Numbered from the stretch's first letter, positions 39,173 to 51,600 are shown. The stretch: 64,000 nucleotides of DNA from Numida meleagris (GCF_002078875.1 NC_034409.1:15043111-15107110); one strand, 5' to 3'. Made by a program: numbers and translations. Notes: a model not told the origin generated them from the sequence alone.

Positions 39173-40360
39173 AGGTGATACTTAATTACAGAATCTTTCT
39201 TGAGGTTTTATTTGTTTGGGTACTCAGGTCACCTTTTAGAGCAGGAAAATTGCTCTGCCGAGCAAAATGAGCTAAAACAGGCTGTGGGCTTGCCTGAAAT
39301 AACAGAAGGAGAAGAATAATTTTGGATAGGATCGGTGTGATCTTAAATAGAATGTTCTAAGCCAGAGAGTGACAGTGGCATATTGGGACAGAGCCACTAA
39401 GGGCTGTAATTAATTACAGCTCATATTGAGGGGCGGACAACTCGTGTCAAGGTGATGTGCAACCGGGGATGGCTCCATAGAGGCCCACAATGCTCCCTGC
39501 CTCCTCAGCAAAGCTGGCTTTGGGGACACTCCAGCTCAAGTGGGAGTGGTCCTGCTTCTCCCTGCTATGTCACGCACTGTGGGTCCCCCCCGTGAGGTTC
39601 AGCCTCACTCTGACCAAGCTGTGGCCCTTTGGTCCGGGGTCTGGGGGCTCCCAGCCGTGCTGCTGGGGGGATGCTGGCACTGGGATCCTGCTCAGCAAAG
39701 TGCTGTGTGTGCGGGACAGGCAGAGGGAGCTCATGGTTTGTGCTGACAGGTGATATGTTTAGGTTTCTGCCTGATAGTGCTTGTAAAGGTGATGAATGGC
39801 TGCCGTTCAGATTACTTGTCACCAAAACCACACAGTGGCTTTTGGAGTAATGAAGAGCTGGTGGCCCTGCTGTCAAACACTCCATTTTCTGGCCTTCTCC
39901 CATTCCCTCTGCTGCAGCTGCTATCACAAAACAATTACCAATAGAAATGTTGCTGCTGAAAGGAGCCAGGACTGAGGTCCGGGCAGCAGCACTTACTCCC
40001 AGATCTTTGTGAGCTGTTCAGGATCTGAGCCTGGACACCACAGCTGGGTGCTGCCACATCCGCACCAGAGCCACCCCGCAGAGGTGCTGCCACACCGAGG
40101 GCTTGTGCTGGGGCTGCTGCCACCACGTCTCCCATGCAGGTTGGTACCGGGCTCCTCACGGCACCACTGAAGCCCAGTGGGTTTGGCTGGTAGAGGAGCA
40201 GTGCTGGAGGAGCCTGTGGTGCCGTGTTTATTGACAGCGGTGCCCACTCTGTGCAGTAACCAGTTTTCCTTGCAGTCTCCTTTTGATAAACAGTTTGAAT
40301 GGGCTAAATCTCCTGGTATGAGGTGTTTTTATCTAGACTTCAGGTTTTCATAGGCATGTT

Positions 40361-40401
40361 CTTCTCTCTCTCTCTCTCTTTTTTTTTTTTTTTTTTTTTT
40401 T
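40361..40401. repeat. Polypyrimidine tract (CT)n then T23
   Basis: A CT dinucleotide run passes directly into 23 consecutive T. The repeat is simple, and no mobile element is attached. Confidence 0.9.
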
Positions 40402-41221
40402 GACATTTCTTGGGCACTGCAGTGTTTGTTCAGTGCTTAATCTCCCAAGGCCACATATACAGAGATGTACATGGTACAGTTGGTGCATTTTGCCAAAATA
40501 GACCTCACCACTGACCCACTTGCAGCCTTGCAGCTTGTTTCAGTGCTGCCACTCACCTGGCACTGCAGCAGCTGCAGATGTTTTGGTGGCAGCCCCATAA
40601 CGTGTCATCCATCAGAGGAGAGGGTATCTCCATCACCAGTGGGCCTGCAGCGGGCAGCCTTGGCCCTGTTGGGGAGTGATGCTCTGGAGGAAGCCCTGCT
40701 GCTAAATTGGTGCTTGGTTTCGTCTTTTCACAGTGTGATGACATTAACCCATCTGACTGCTGCCAGTGAGCTCCTGTTTCCAGCTCAGGAGCTCCAAAAA
40801 TATGTCCATCTGCAGGGCATATTGCTTCTTCAGAGGCCAAATCTCCCCACAGACCTCCTGCTTTGGGAGAATTACTCCACTCCAGGGAACAGAGTACATT
40901 TCTGCAGTGTGATGTATCACCTTGTCATTCCAGCAGCCACAGCTCTGGGTCCTGTGGCCGAGCCAAGCCCTGAGTGCTGAGTAGAGCACTGCTGCCACTA
41001 ATCAAGCCGTCTCGCTACAAGCTTGCACAACACAGCTGGCCTGGAAATGCTTTATCCTCACACAGTTGCTCTCTTGCAGCTTCCTGCCTTACCTTCACTG
41101 ATGTCTTCCGCCCCAGCACTGAGCTCCCTGTGGGCTGCTGTCCCCTGGCTGTCCCATCCTGAGAGCGCCTGCACCCTGCGCAGGGACTGTCAAGGCATAG
41201 GGCGGGAACTGGCAGCAGTGT

Positions 41222-41243
41222 GGGAAGGTGGGAGGGAGGGAGG
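41222..41243 (+). repeat. G-quadruplex-type motif
   Basis: Four runs of three G occur at 41222-41224, 41230-41232, 41234-41236 and 41238-41240, with spacers of 5, 1 and 1 bases. This satisfies the standard G3 four-run pattern. Folding is not shown by the sequence alone. Confidence 0.6.
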
Positions 41244-42063
41244 TTGGTGTTTGGCTCGCAGAGCTGTGGGACCTCACTGGAGCTCAGTATCACTGCCTCA
41301 AAGGGGGCAGCTGTGACAAGGGTAGGTGGGACAGTCACCTCCAACCTGCCAGGAGCCATCGATGAAAAGACACTGGGGAACGGCAGCAGAAATGTCACTG
41401 GGTTTGCTGGGGATAGATGGGGATTTGGATACAGAGAGCCAATACTTTTTTCAGGAAACCTCATCCTTCCTTAATCAGCTCTCTGCTAAAACCCTTACAA
41501 AGGAAATTCACAAACAGTTCCCACTTGGGAAATAATCATTTGTATGGAGACTTAAGCTTCTCATTTCCCACAGTGACAATCCTTCACAAAAATGGAATAA
41601 GGATTTCTATGCAGTTCACAGAGGCTGTTGGCACAATAACGCCCAGCTCCAAGCTGCCCAATGAGGGCAGTGGAAGTCCTGGTGCTGCTTGTACAGAAAA
41701 CCTCGCCTGAATCCCTACCCTGCAGGTTACTGCAACTAGAACTGATCTTACAGGGAAAGCAGGGTACCAATGCACGCGGACATCGCTTCAGACTGAAGCT
41801 TGGGGTCACGTTTTCAGCCTGCTTGTCACCTACATTTGTTTAGAAATGTTCAAGGGCCAACGCCGTCTTTTGGTTAACTACAGGTACACTTCTGTCCTCC
41901 AGCACAACCCAGTTTATAATCCGCTCTCCCTGAGCACAGCTGAGCAACATCACCCTCATGGGCCCCCAGAGACTCAGCTCATCTCCAGGGAGGTTATAAT
42001 CTAATGAAAAAGGGGCATCTCTGCCCGCATCCCTGCCTCAAAGAAAGCCATGCTGTGCATGGT

Positions 42064-42109
42064 GGGGCGGGGATTGTTACTGCAGTAACAAGTACTGGAG
42101 GATAAATAG
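42064..42109 (+). promoter_or_regulatory. Promoter-like GC box and TATA-like box
   Basis: GGGGCGGGG at 42064-42072 resembles an Sp1 site. GATAAATAG at 42101-42109 resembles a TATA box about 30 bases downstream. No gene I recognise follows on the + strand before the CR1 at 42765, so this may be chance or drive an unannotated RNA. Confidence 0.2.
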
Positions 42110-42764
42110 CGGCAGCTGCTGAGGCATTGGCTATAGCAGTCAGAACTGGAGGCTGCCAGCAGGCTCCTGTTAAACCATGCTCAGCTCTTACCCACCCTCA
42201 CAAAAAGTCAGAGGTGAAAGAGGGCCCCTGAGCACAGGGGCAGGCACGCTGCGATGAAGAGGAGGCATCGTTCTTTTCTATCACAGCGATAGTCACACAA
42301 ATACTTGAAAATACTTCTCCAGTGGCTGAAAGGAACGTGCTGCCTGGTTTATGCTGCTGCCAGCCCACATACCTCTGCACAGACCGCTTTGTTCCTGCGG
42401 CTGGGTCACAATCCCAGGTAAAATCGAAAGGTAACTGGATTTGGTAGGCTCTCATCTCACTGCTCTGGAATGTGGTGGCCCACTTTGATTGACATACTCT
42501 GAGTGGTGAATTATCAGAGAGACATACGCAGCTCTTGCAGACAGCTGGGCTGTATGCCTGCCTCTGAGCTGCGTAATTTCTATCCTTACTGGGAAATGAT
42601 GCAGTCGGGGCTGAAACCTGGCTGCCACCTGACAGATGCTGAAATCCTCTTAGTAGTGGTTTCAGTGCAGTGGGGAAAATATGCTACATCCAGTGAAAGG
42701 CTTTACATTGTAGGAGATGTGAGAGCTAACTGAGGAGGTGTTACTTCATTTGAAACACCCATGC

Positions 42765-43316
42765 TGGTCCGTGCGGCACTACCAGTCCCCTGGCAGTCAA
42801 AAGGGCAACTGTACCTTGGGGTGCACCAGGCCCAGCACTGCCAGTGGGTGAAGGGAGAGCTTGTCCCTGTTAGAGAGCATCCGCAGGAGGGCTGCAGAGA
42901 TGGGGAAGGCTCTGGAGGGCAAGGTGTGTGAGGAGCGGCTGAGGGCCCTGGGTTTGCTCAGCCCAGAGCAGAGGAGCTGAGGGGAGGCCTCATGGCGGCT
43001 GCAGCTCCTCACAGGGAGCGGAGGGGCAGCGCTGAGCTCTGCTCTCTGTGACAGCGACAGGGCCCGAGGGAACGGCATGGAGCTGTGTCAGGGGAGGGTC
43101 TGGGGAAGGAGTTAGGGAAAGGGTCTGCACCAGAGGGTGGTGGGCATGGAACAGGCTGCCCGGGGCAGCAGGCACAGCCCCAAGCTGTTGGAGTTCAAGG
43201 GGCGATGGGACAACGCTCTCAGACATTGGGTTATATTTTGGGTGGTGCTGTGAGGAGCCAGGAGCTGGTCTCGATGATGCTCGTGGTCCTTTCCAACTCA
43301 GGGTATTCTGTGATTC
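42765..43316 (+). mobile_element. CR1 LINE 3' fragment (about 550 bases)
   Basis: A 5'-truncated CR1 in + orientation. It includes GGGGTGCACCAGGCCCAGCA, GAGGAGCGGCTGAGGGCCCTG, GGGCCCGAGGGAACGGCATGG, GGAACAGGCTGCCCGGGGCA, and the tail with CCTTTCCAACTCAGGGTATTCTGTG. The 3' edge is clear and the 5' edge is approximate. It is related to the inverted copy at 15111-15648. Confidence 0.9.
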
Positions 43317-44273
43317 ACAGCCTGCAGGCTGGAAGGCTGAGCAAGGGGAGCGGTGCCGGCCACGGAGCTGGGCACACAGCACCAGAAGGGCTGAGAAGTG
43401 CAGAGTTGGCTGAGACAGTGCTTGCTGTGGAAATGCCCTGCCTTGAGCCAGCAGGGGCTGGTGTGGCAGTTTCATAACGCTGAGTGAACAACTGTGCCTT
43501 ACAGAGCACTGGGAACTGCTGAGCCTTCGGCAAACCGCAAGGATTATTCAGATAAATTATCCCCCCTGTGAAGAAGATGATCACAGCAGTTTCAGCTAAG
43601 AAATGACATGGCAGCTTGCTTTGACAATAAATTGAGGCAACTTAAAGAAGAAAATCTGCTTATGTTGAGCCTTAGGAAGTGGGTGGTGAGTTGGGTAAAT
43701 GATAGTTACACAGTGCAGCAGTTCAGCTGTGCAAATCCCTTCCTGTGTTGGCAGTTTATTTATATAAGGGACAACGCTATTTTCTTCCAAGTGAAGGAAA
43801 GCCCACTGGCGCTTCTGAGAGGTGCCGTTTTTAAATGACACAGCTTCAAACCTGCGAAAATTGTCAAACAATTTAAAAACCTCTTTTAGTTTTAAATGTA
43901 AGAGCCGGCAGAAACCAGAGCCACCGGTTTGGTGAGGAGAACAGAGACAAAGAGTGGCAATGGGGCTCTTCAGTGCCGCGTGACCAGCACCCGTACAGCC
44001 ACGTGGGCTGTTCTTACAAAATGTAGAACCAAAAGAAGCTGACCTGGTGGAAATAAGGGCAGTGAATCTGCTGACAACGGCTCCAAGGGAACAAGTGCAA
44101 CGTACCGGCCCGGTACAGGCACGGCTCCTGCACTGTGTGCCAGGGCTTTGCATGTGTGTGTAAAGATGGATGGATGGATGAGCAAATGGTGGCAGCCAAC
44201 GCAGGGGGCCAACTTCACTGGGAATCTTTTGAAAGGGGAAGAACATAACTTAGAGACACTATTATCAGAAACA

Positions 44274-44279
44274 TTTATT
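44274..44279 (-). terminator. Candidate poly(A) signal of REDIC1
   Basis: Read on the minus strand this is AATAAA, the first one after the REDIC1 stop and 717 bases from it. The sequence in between looks like AT-rich 3' UTR without repeats. Confidence 0.45.
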
Positions 44280-44995
44280 TGGTGTTATTTGTAGCCTCAC
44301 ACAAATACTGCAACGAGGAGGAAATAATTTCATATTTTCAACCCGCAGGCAAAACGCAGAAACACGTAAAATATTTGTTAACAGGGAACAAATCAATAGG
44401 TCTGCTGTGGGAAGAAGCCTAAGCATTTCTGCTGTGTTTTTTGTTTGTTTTTGGTGGGATTTTCTTTGGCTAAAAATGAGTAAATTAGTTCTTTTAAAAT
44501 TACATTTTATCTTATGTGTGCTGCTGTCTGCTTTCTGTTTCATTTTCATATTTCCATTGTTATATTTAGTACAAACACATACCAAACACTGGTTTGCATC
44601 TTAAAATGGGTGAGAATTTGACAACAGTTCTGAACTAAGTCACAGCAAACGTGCCTTGAAGTGAAATGAAACCTTTCCCCTGCTTTCAGGAGAAGCAAAG
44701 TCACCTTCAAACTACAGAACCCTACAGGTGGGAAAGCAAATCTAGTTCCTAAGGTTTATGTTTGATAAGCTGTTGTAAAATCAATCCTATGATATCAGTC
44801 TGAGATCTACAGAAAGTCAGAGATGGCAGCTGATAGACAAAGATGTACAGTTAGTAATAATGTATAAGCAATCAGACGACAAAAGATATTTTTTCTAGCC
44901 AGGCTTGAAAATACATACTGTTAAGTGAAACCTACTGGGAACAGGACAAAATTTGGAAGCATTCTTTCTATTTCTTTCCATGCCATTCCAGCTGG
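44280..44995 (-). other. REDIC1: Probable REDIC1 3' UTR
   Basis: AT-rich non-coding sequence between the REDIC1 stop and the first downstream AATAAA. I see no repeats and no coding frames of interest. Confidence 0.45.
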
Positions 44996-45601
44996 TCACT
45001 GCTTTTCTCTCTCCTTCATTGTATCGATGTAGTTCAGAATGTCTAGCGTTGTTCTGTCAGCCAAAGTGAGATACTCCGCTTCAGAGGAGAGCGCTGCTGT
45101 CCCTGCTGAGCTGCCTGCGGGCCGCAGTGCCTCATGCTCGGGCGTTTTGTGCCCTCCAGCGGTGCCGGGAGGATGCAGCCCCTCCGGGCTGCGGGCAGAG
45201 GGCAGGGAGCGCCCGCAGGCGCACACCCGTGTGGGGTCACACTGGGTGGCCGCATCCACTTGCCCTGACTGAGGGCCGGGGCTCTCGGTCTGCACCCAAA
45301 CATCGGACCTTGAGCTCTGTGTGACTTGCGCTCTTTTAGGGGCTTGGTGTAACGAGCTGCCCTCACATGGTGCAGAGTGCTCTTTCTTTTCCTCTCTGGC
45401 GCGTGAAATGGAGTGTTTCTGCTGAAGATGGCTGTCTCCTTCCACACCCACACTGCTGCTGGGCTGGGGGGGCAGAACTCCATCGTGAGAGGCCCTGGGG
45501 GGCTCTGTGCTTGCGGAGGCTGCGATCAGGTTGGCATTGTCTGTCTGGTGGCGCTGCTTGTCCACATATTTCTTCTTTCTGGCTGTGTCTTCCTCTTCAG
45601 A
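44996..45601 (-). CDS. REDIC1: REDIC1 exon 13 (last coding exon)
   Basis: The acceptor TTCATACAG precedes 45601 in phase 0. The exon encodes 201 residues, starting [16 protein letters not shown] and ending DTMKEREKQ, then TGA. VWVQTES and [15 protein letters not shown] match the conserved C-terminal Cys motif of the family. The exon is strikingly GC- and CpG-rich compared with the other exons, with eleven CpG in the 120 bases 45121-45240. The open frame seems to start at a GTG codon at 45565, but the splice acceptor shows the exon starts at 45601. Confidence 0.92.
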   Translation of the reverse strand, partial: SEEEDTARKKKYVDKQRHQTDNANLIAASASTEPPRASHDGVLPPQPSSSVGVEGDSHLQQKHSISRAREEKKEHSAPCEGSSLHQAPKRAQVTQSSRSDVWVQTESPGPQSGQVDAATQCDPTRVCACGRSLPSARSPEGLHPPGTAGGHKTPEHEALRPAGSSAGTAALSSEAEYLTLADRTTLDILNYIDTMKEREKQ

Positions 45602-48600
45602 CTGTATGAACAGAATTGCGTGAATGCAATTGTTAAAACAGTTCAGTGACTGTGTACAGAGTTAATAATCCACTCATAACTAAATTATGAAATCAATTGA
45701 AAGGCCAGAATGTTCTGCTGGCCTTTTGTGTTCTTTCTCCGGGGGCGTACTCCTGGCCTTTGCTGGAAAGAAAGTGGGTAAGGAGGATCTTTGCTCTCAT
45801 TTTCTCAATGCAGATTTTATATTCATATGTTTTGGCCTTTTTGTGTTCAGTAATGGCTGAAAATGTACAGAATGTCAAATCTTCCTCCCTTCACGTCAAG
45901 GAAGAGAACAGAAACTCGCTTAACATCTTCCCAATCACGTTACTGTAATTTCATAAGGCTCAATGTTATCAAGAGTCCAGACCACAGGTCTGTTAAATTA
46001 GGAAAATGTACATCTAATCATTTATTGTAAACTCATTCAGGGGTAGTACTCACCATGTCAGGACTGGAGCTGAAGCACCTTTCTGTCTGCCTTGGAGTGT
46101 AACTGGGAGACAGGCTGCTGAGTGGTGACTCCGCATCTGAAAAATGAGCTCCAACAGAAGGAAAAATTACTCACTAAAATATTTCCCAAACATTCAGCTC
46201 ACCGTTACAGCATGCAAAATTAAGCATGATCACTATTTCTGAAGCAGTTTTATGATAGCATTTAAAGAATAAAGCATTAGCGAAGTCAGCTTGCGTTGTA
46301 GTAATACCCAATTCTCCTCCTCTCAGGACAAAATATAGTGTGTGAGATGGGCATCCAAAGCTCCAGCTATGCTGTCAATCTGCACTAGCAACAGAGCTGT
46401 GCTACCCAAGAGGAGAGGTTCTGCAGAATAGAGGTAGGGAGAAACTGTGGCAAAATCCCTGCACGTATCGGCTGCCATACAAATGATGTGGGCTTTAGGC
46501 CGTGTTTTTCTCTTGGAGACCCCTGGGAAATCTGCTCTGAGATACAGCTGGCACAGCTGACCCATCCAGCTACCAAGGCAGCAAAAAGGACGTGGGATCT
46601 GTCTGCTGACTCCCCTCCCTCTGTGCATGTGTGGATCTGCACAGTATAATCTGGTGGAAGAGAATAATGACAGATAAGAATGAGTCTAGTGAAATGAAAT
46701 GCCAAATATTTTGTGATCGTATTAATTTGTATAAAAGAAATGCCCAAGGTTTTTTTTTTCCTCCAATCGAGGTCTGCAGGAATAAAAAGAAAATGACTAG
46801 TATTTACCTGGCACTGTTACAAGATGCTGATGTCCATAAACTTGAGTTGTGATGTTCAGATAAACACATACCTGACTTCTCTGGTGAATTATTATTTATT
46901 TTATTTGGTTTTTCTTGGTTTTTTTTTTTTCAGCTATCCCTACTTTCAGAGCTGGCTTAGCAGCTTAAGGGACCCAAATGAAGAATACGTGGATAATACT
47001 CACCAGAACTAAGTTAATCTGAATTTCTGTCTTCAAGGGAAAGTGAATGTTTAGTTACCTGGTAATGCTAGTGAAGAAAAATAGGAGCTCTCATAAAATG
47101 TAACATCCTAAAAAGATGAACACGCTTTTCCCTGGATTTAAAAGTAAGTTTCATTTTTGTAAGTAGAGAAAATCTGATTTGTGACTGATAAATGATACTA
47201 ACCCTGTTTTGTCTTGTGAAGGTTTGAATTCGCTCCAAAGTCGTACTCCTTCTGTTGTGCTTTTGCGAACTTTCAAAAACAAGCATTAATAGTGAGCTGG
47301 ATCAGCACCTCAGGTAAGATGAAGAGCATTCAGTTTCTCTAGTACATAAAGGAGTACACCTTGCAGTTCACTGCAAGCTACGTTAAGGAATACAAAACCC
47401 CCGAGCAGTGCTGCACGTACCTGGGTGACTACTATGGGCAAAACATCTACACAAGATTTTATACATATACTGGCAGAAAACTTCATTACAATACTGAAGT
47501 ATCCTACATGCAGTCTCTGGACACTGTCTCAGAATCATAACGTAGGGTAAAGAGTACCCTATATAATTTATTTTAGGCATCAGCTTGGATGTGAATCAGA
47601 CTGTGTAAGTTCTGGACCTGAAAAGACTGTCATCTGAACCACTAAACTAGAAACTGTTCCTTCTGGACTTTCCATATAAAGCATTAAGGAAAAGAGGATT
47701 CCATGAAGTTAATGCAGATAAGGTAACTTCAGTTTCTAACTGTTCTGGGTGGTACTTTTCTGCTCTAAATGAATGATGTAAACGCTCTGGTAGTAGGTAA
47801 TGTAAATAATGTTTATAAAGAGTTACCTCTTCCAATTCAAAAAGCTGGTTCTGTTTCCAGACTGATCCTTTCACAGGCTCGTCTCTACGGGATGCAAACA
47901 GAGCTCTCTGGTAAGTGATTTCTCCTGTACTTTTACTTGCCTTCTAAATTAAAGTCACTGCTTCTGAGTTTTTTCCCAGTAATCATGAAACATTTTCCCT
48001 ACTGAAATATTGGAATTTATTTCTGATCCTGAGATTTAGCAACAAGAATCTCTAGGGGTTTTTCTGTTTGTTTGTAGGATGTAATGTGAGATGACTGTAG
48101 GTATGTGGCAAAACTATCTTAATGTAAAATGTGGGGCACTTGCATATGCGACGTTTGGTGCAGGGAAGACACTGATATCCTCTGTAGGAAGGGGACAGGA
48201 TCTTTTAGATGTCAAACCAGAGCAACAGCTTAACTGCAGGGACTCCAAACTGTCCTATCAAAGAATCTTTCTCCTTGCTTATTACAAATAGTTGTACAGC
48301 GGTACAACAAATAGTTTACATGCACATAAGTTTATTCACATTACTCACTATTATTTTCACTGGGCTAACTTGGGTCTTTGTTAACATTGTTTAGAATTTT
48401 TGCCTTCTTGTCCTCTTATACAGGATTTCTCCAATTCAGAAAGGTCTCTGCAGTTATCACTAATTTGACAGTTTTTATTGCACTCACCTTTTATTTCTTG
48501 AATGGTTCTGCATGTTCTCCTTTAAATTAATCTGCTGATCATGATAATGAGCGTACGTCTCTAAAATCAAAAAGTAAACCTTGATTTAAAATTATGCAAG

Positions 48601-51600
48601 AGCATAAATATAGTTTGAAAATAACTCCTTCTATCAACTTCTAAAAGTATGTTTAGTAATTGGATTTAAAATTTAAATGCTGCAATCCAAAGATTGATAA
48701 CACGCTTTGGGTCAGAGCAAACACACCTCTGTTTATAAAAAAGCAAGTAGCATGAGATGTCTGGAAGTAGAATAAAACATAGAATACATGTCTCTAATGT
48801 GCTGACACTCACCGCTTTTTTCAAATGTTGAAGGTCTCTCTTTGCTTCCAGGAGATCTTAAGTAGAGCTGTCCCTCATGGCAGTCCTGAAGGTGAGTTTT
48901 ATGGAGGCTGTTTTTCTTGCAGTTTGCAAATGGCGCATTGTTGCTTTTACACAAAACCTGTTCTGGAGCTGTGAAAATGCCCTTAAGGTGTCTCTCTGCA
49001 GAATTTTTTCTCATATTAATTGCAGGATGAACCTCTCCAGTGTCATACGTATAGTTTCTGTTGGTCATTTGATTTCTATCATCGGGATCGATGAGAAAAA
49101 TGGGAGCAGTGTTTTGGTTCACTAAAGGATTAAAGCGCTTTGTGGAAAGTTTATTATAGATTGGTTGGCTCTCATCTCCAAACAGTGACAGAAAGGGACA
49201 ATCACTTTCGTCTTGGGGAGCTCTCAGATCTGCAGTTTCTTTCACGACACCAAACAATGGTTCTTTTATTCCCTCGGTGTTTTCTGGTTCTTTACTGGTC
49301 ATTATCACTGGATTTTTCCTGGCAGAATTCATATAGTCTAGCCTTTGGAGGAAGGGGAGAAAAGAATGTAACTTGCTCTGTACATAAATAAGCAAAATAC
49401 TAACTGCTAACCCTACAGATTATCAAGTTGATACAAAATTTCAAAGACTTCACTGCTCAACACTCTTGCTTCTGTTCTGAAAACACGTTATTTCCACAGA
49501 AAGAGTGTCCTGTACTTTATTTACACTTATAGTAAGGCTGATTTAAGCAGGGCTCTTTTAGCAAACTCCAAGCATACTGAGGCAGGCAGCATATCATCTC
49601 ATTGACTAGGGAACTGTGATTTATAAAACCAGCCACAGTATGTCACTGCTGCTCCACTCAAATGGCCAAAGAAGTCCACTTTGGATTAAAAATAAAAGAA
49701 GAGGACTACAGCTTTTTCGTTTTGTAAAAAGGTATTGAACAGTTTGCTCTTGTACGGAAAACCCACAGCAAGATCTGTGCATTGTTTCATTCCTGATCTC
49801 TTTAGCAAGGTGACTTCTTGTTGTAGTATTGGTCAGTAACCCCATTTAAGCACAGAATTTTTCTGACCAAGAGTTAGAAGACCAGTTAGATATTTTGTAT
49901 TGCCTATCCTTTCCTCCCCCTCTTCTGTAATAGTGCTTTTGAAGACGCTATCATGCTTATCATTAGCATGAAAGCTATCATGCGTTCACTTACTTGGATC
50001 TTAATCTAACTTTTTACCACTTCTTTCTAAGCTTGACCAACCTCTAAGAAAATCTGAGCGGAGAGTTAAGGGTTTTCTGAGACACAGAGAATTGGCAGAG
50101 ATGGCCATTTATAACATGCCTTTTATTTTAAAATAAATGAATAAATTAAAAGAGCAGTGCTATCAATGGAACTTGAAAATGGAAATGTAGTGAAGTAAAA
50201 CTTACTGAAGAAAGAATTTGTAATGTCTTGACCAGAAAACACTGGGAATTGGAAAAAGATCCTAGAGAATTTAAGGGAGAAAACTGTGCCCTCTACTTAT
50301 GTAAAACCCATGATTCAGTTTTAAGGCTAATCACACTGGAGTTTGTTTCTGGAGAAATTTGGATGCATTCAAGGGAGGAAGGTAAAAACATTTTGTGGTG
50401 CAATTCAGAGGCTCCTTCTCCATTCTAGCTGAACATTTTGTAATGCTATGTAAAAGATAATAGTAGGTGAGGAAATGGACAGGTACAATGCAGAGTGAAA
50501 AATATAAGATCCCTACATTTTTAGTTAATATTTAATGACCACGAAGGGTCACAGTCTCAGATGTCTGCACGGTTATTACATCATTAATACACTATAATTC
50601 CATTCAATGATTGTATAAGTTTATACTTCTTATAATACAGTGAAAGAGACTCCCTTTCTAGGAGAACTGACAGTTACTGAGATAAAAGAATTCATGAGTG
50701 CAATGGATGAAAACAAAACAAGGACAAAACCCAAAAATGGATCTGAAGAATTGTTGGAAAGGAGATGGAATGTTGTCAGTGAGTCACGAATGGGCAGAGG
50801 ACTATGTGGGAGCTGCCATAAGCAGAGTGCAGACCTGAGAGTCTGTGGAGAAATTGAAAGGGAGATTTAGGCAAGGTAAGATTACGTAGGGCTTTAGCAT
50901 CAAGATATTAATTAGGAAGTTACCAAGATATATAGCAAGGTGAACATTATCGTGATTTTAGGCTTTGCTGGAGAAAGCCAGGAGATCCACGGGAAGAGAG
51001 AATGTTAAGAGTGGCTAAGAGTGGAAGCTCGTATATCCATATCTTATCATGTGATCAGTGAGCTCATCAGTGCCTTGGTTCCCCAGGCAAACAAGCTGCT
51101 GGCACTTCAGGAACTGCCAAGTAATAGATAATCTTTTTATGGCTATAGCCATCCACATCTAGAGATTGATACAACTTTCAGCAGACTTACAGAAGAAAAA
51201 GAATAAAGGAAAATTAGCCCCGTAAGACCCCTAGATAGAAGGTAAGAACTTTTAGAAATAAACTATTCAGTACAAATTAGTCTGGCCTTAAACCCTCTGT
51301 GATTAAAAAGACTTTTAATCAGCACATGCAGAGAGAAATCAATTCAAAGCTTCTGTTCATTCTTTTATGTTCTGTCCGTACCTTTTATGTTCTCATAAAA
51401 GTATTTTTTAATTTTTTAATCAATTATGAAATAATTTTAAAAAGCTACAGCAGAATCACATATGAAAGAGGAGAGTAAATACTTTTTTCCTGGAATCCTG
51501 AATGTAAATAATGTAAGTGAAGTTGCTTAAGCGCTGCGGCATCAGGGTCACCAGGAAAGCACTTGTAACGGTGAACAGAACTAAGGAGAGTGCCAGCAGC

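Larger units (their letters stand above)
33324..39190 (+). other. SLC2A13: Probable long SLC2A13 3' UTR
   Basis: No CR1 copy and no exon-like sequence interrupts this 5.9 kb after the stop codon. Possible poly(A) signals (AATAAA) occur at 33767, 38843 and 39167. The last is followed by T/G-rich sequence, as expected downstream of a cleavage site. A long 3' UTR is an inference from the absence of repeats and the signal positions. A 147-codon open frame at 34249-34692 and overlapping frames on both strands at about 36850-37370 have no recognised domain. Confidence 0.5.
39191..44273. other. Gap between the convergent SLC2A13 and REDIC1 genes
   Basis: The tract is relatively GC-rich with many overlapping short open frames on both strands, none with a domain I recognise. 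It holds a polypyrimidine tract at 40361-40401, a four-run G3 motif at 41222-41240, a GC box plus TATA-like box at 42064-42109, and a CR1 at about 42765-43316. A 216-codon minus-strand open frame at 43596-44246 is unexplained. Confidence 0.6.

Noticed and set aside
40465..40980. 171-codon + strand open frame
   Set aside because: No domain, no splice partners, overlapped by antisense frames in GC-rich sequence. No support as a gene.
41015..41464. 149-codon minus-strand open frame
   Set aside because: Proline/serine-rich translation typical of GC-rich non-coding DNA, with competing frames on the other strand.
43085..43477. 130-codon frame near 43.1 kb
   Set aside because: It mostly overlaps the CR1 copy at 42765-43316 and is a shadow of that repeat.
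45565..45567. Apparent start of the last REDIC1 frame
   Set aside because: The codon is GTG inside exon 13. The exon begins at the acceptor at 45601.
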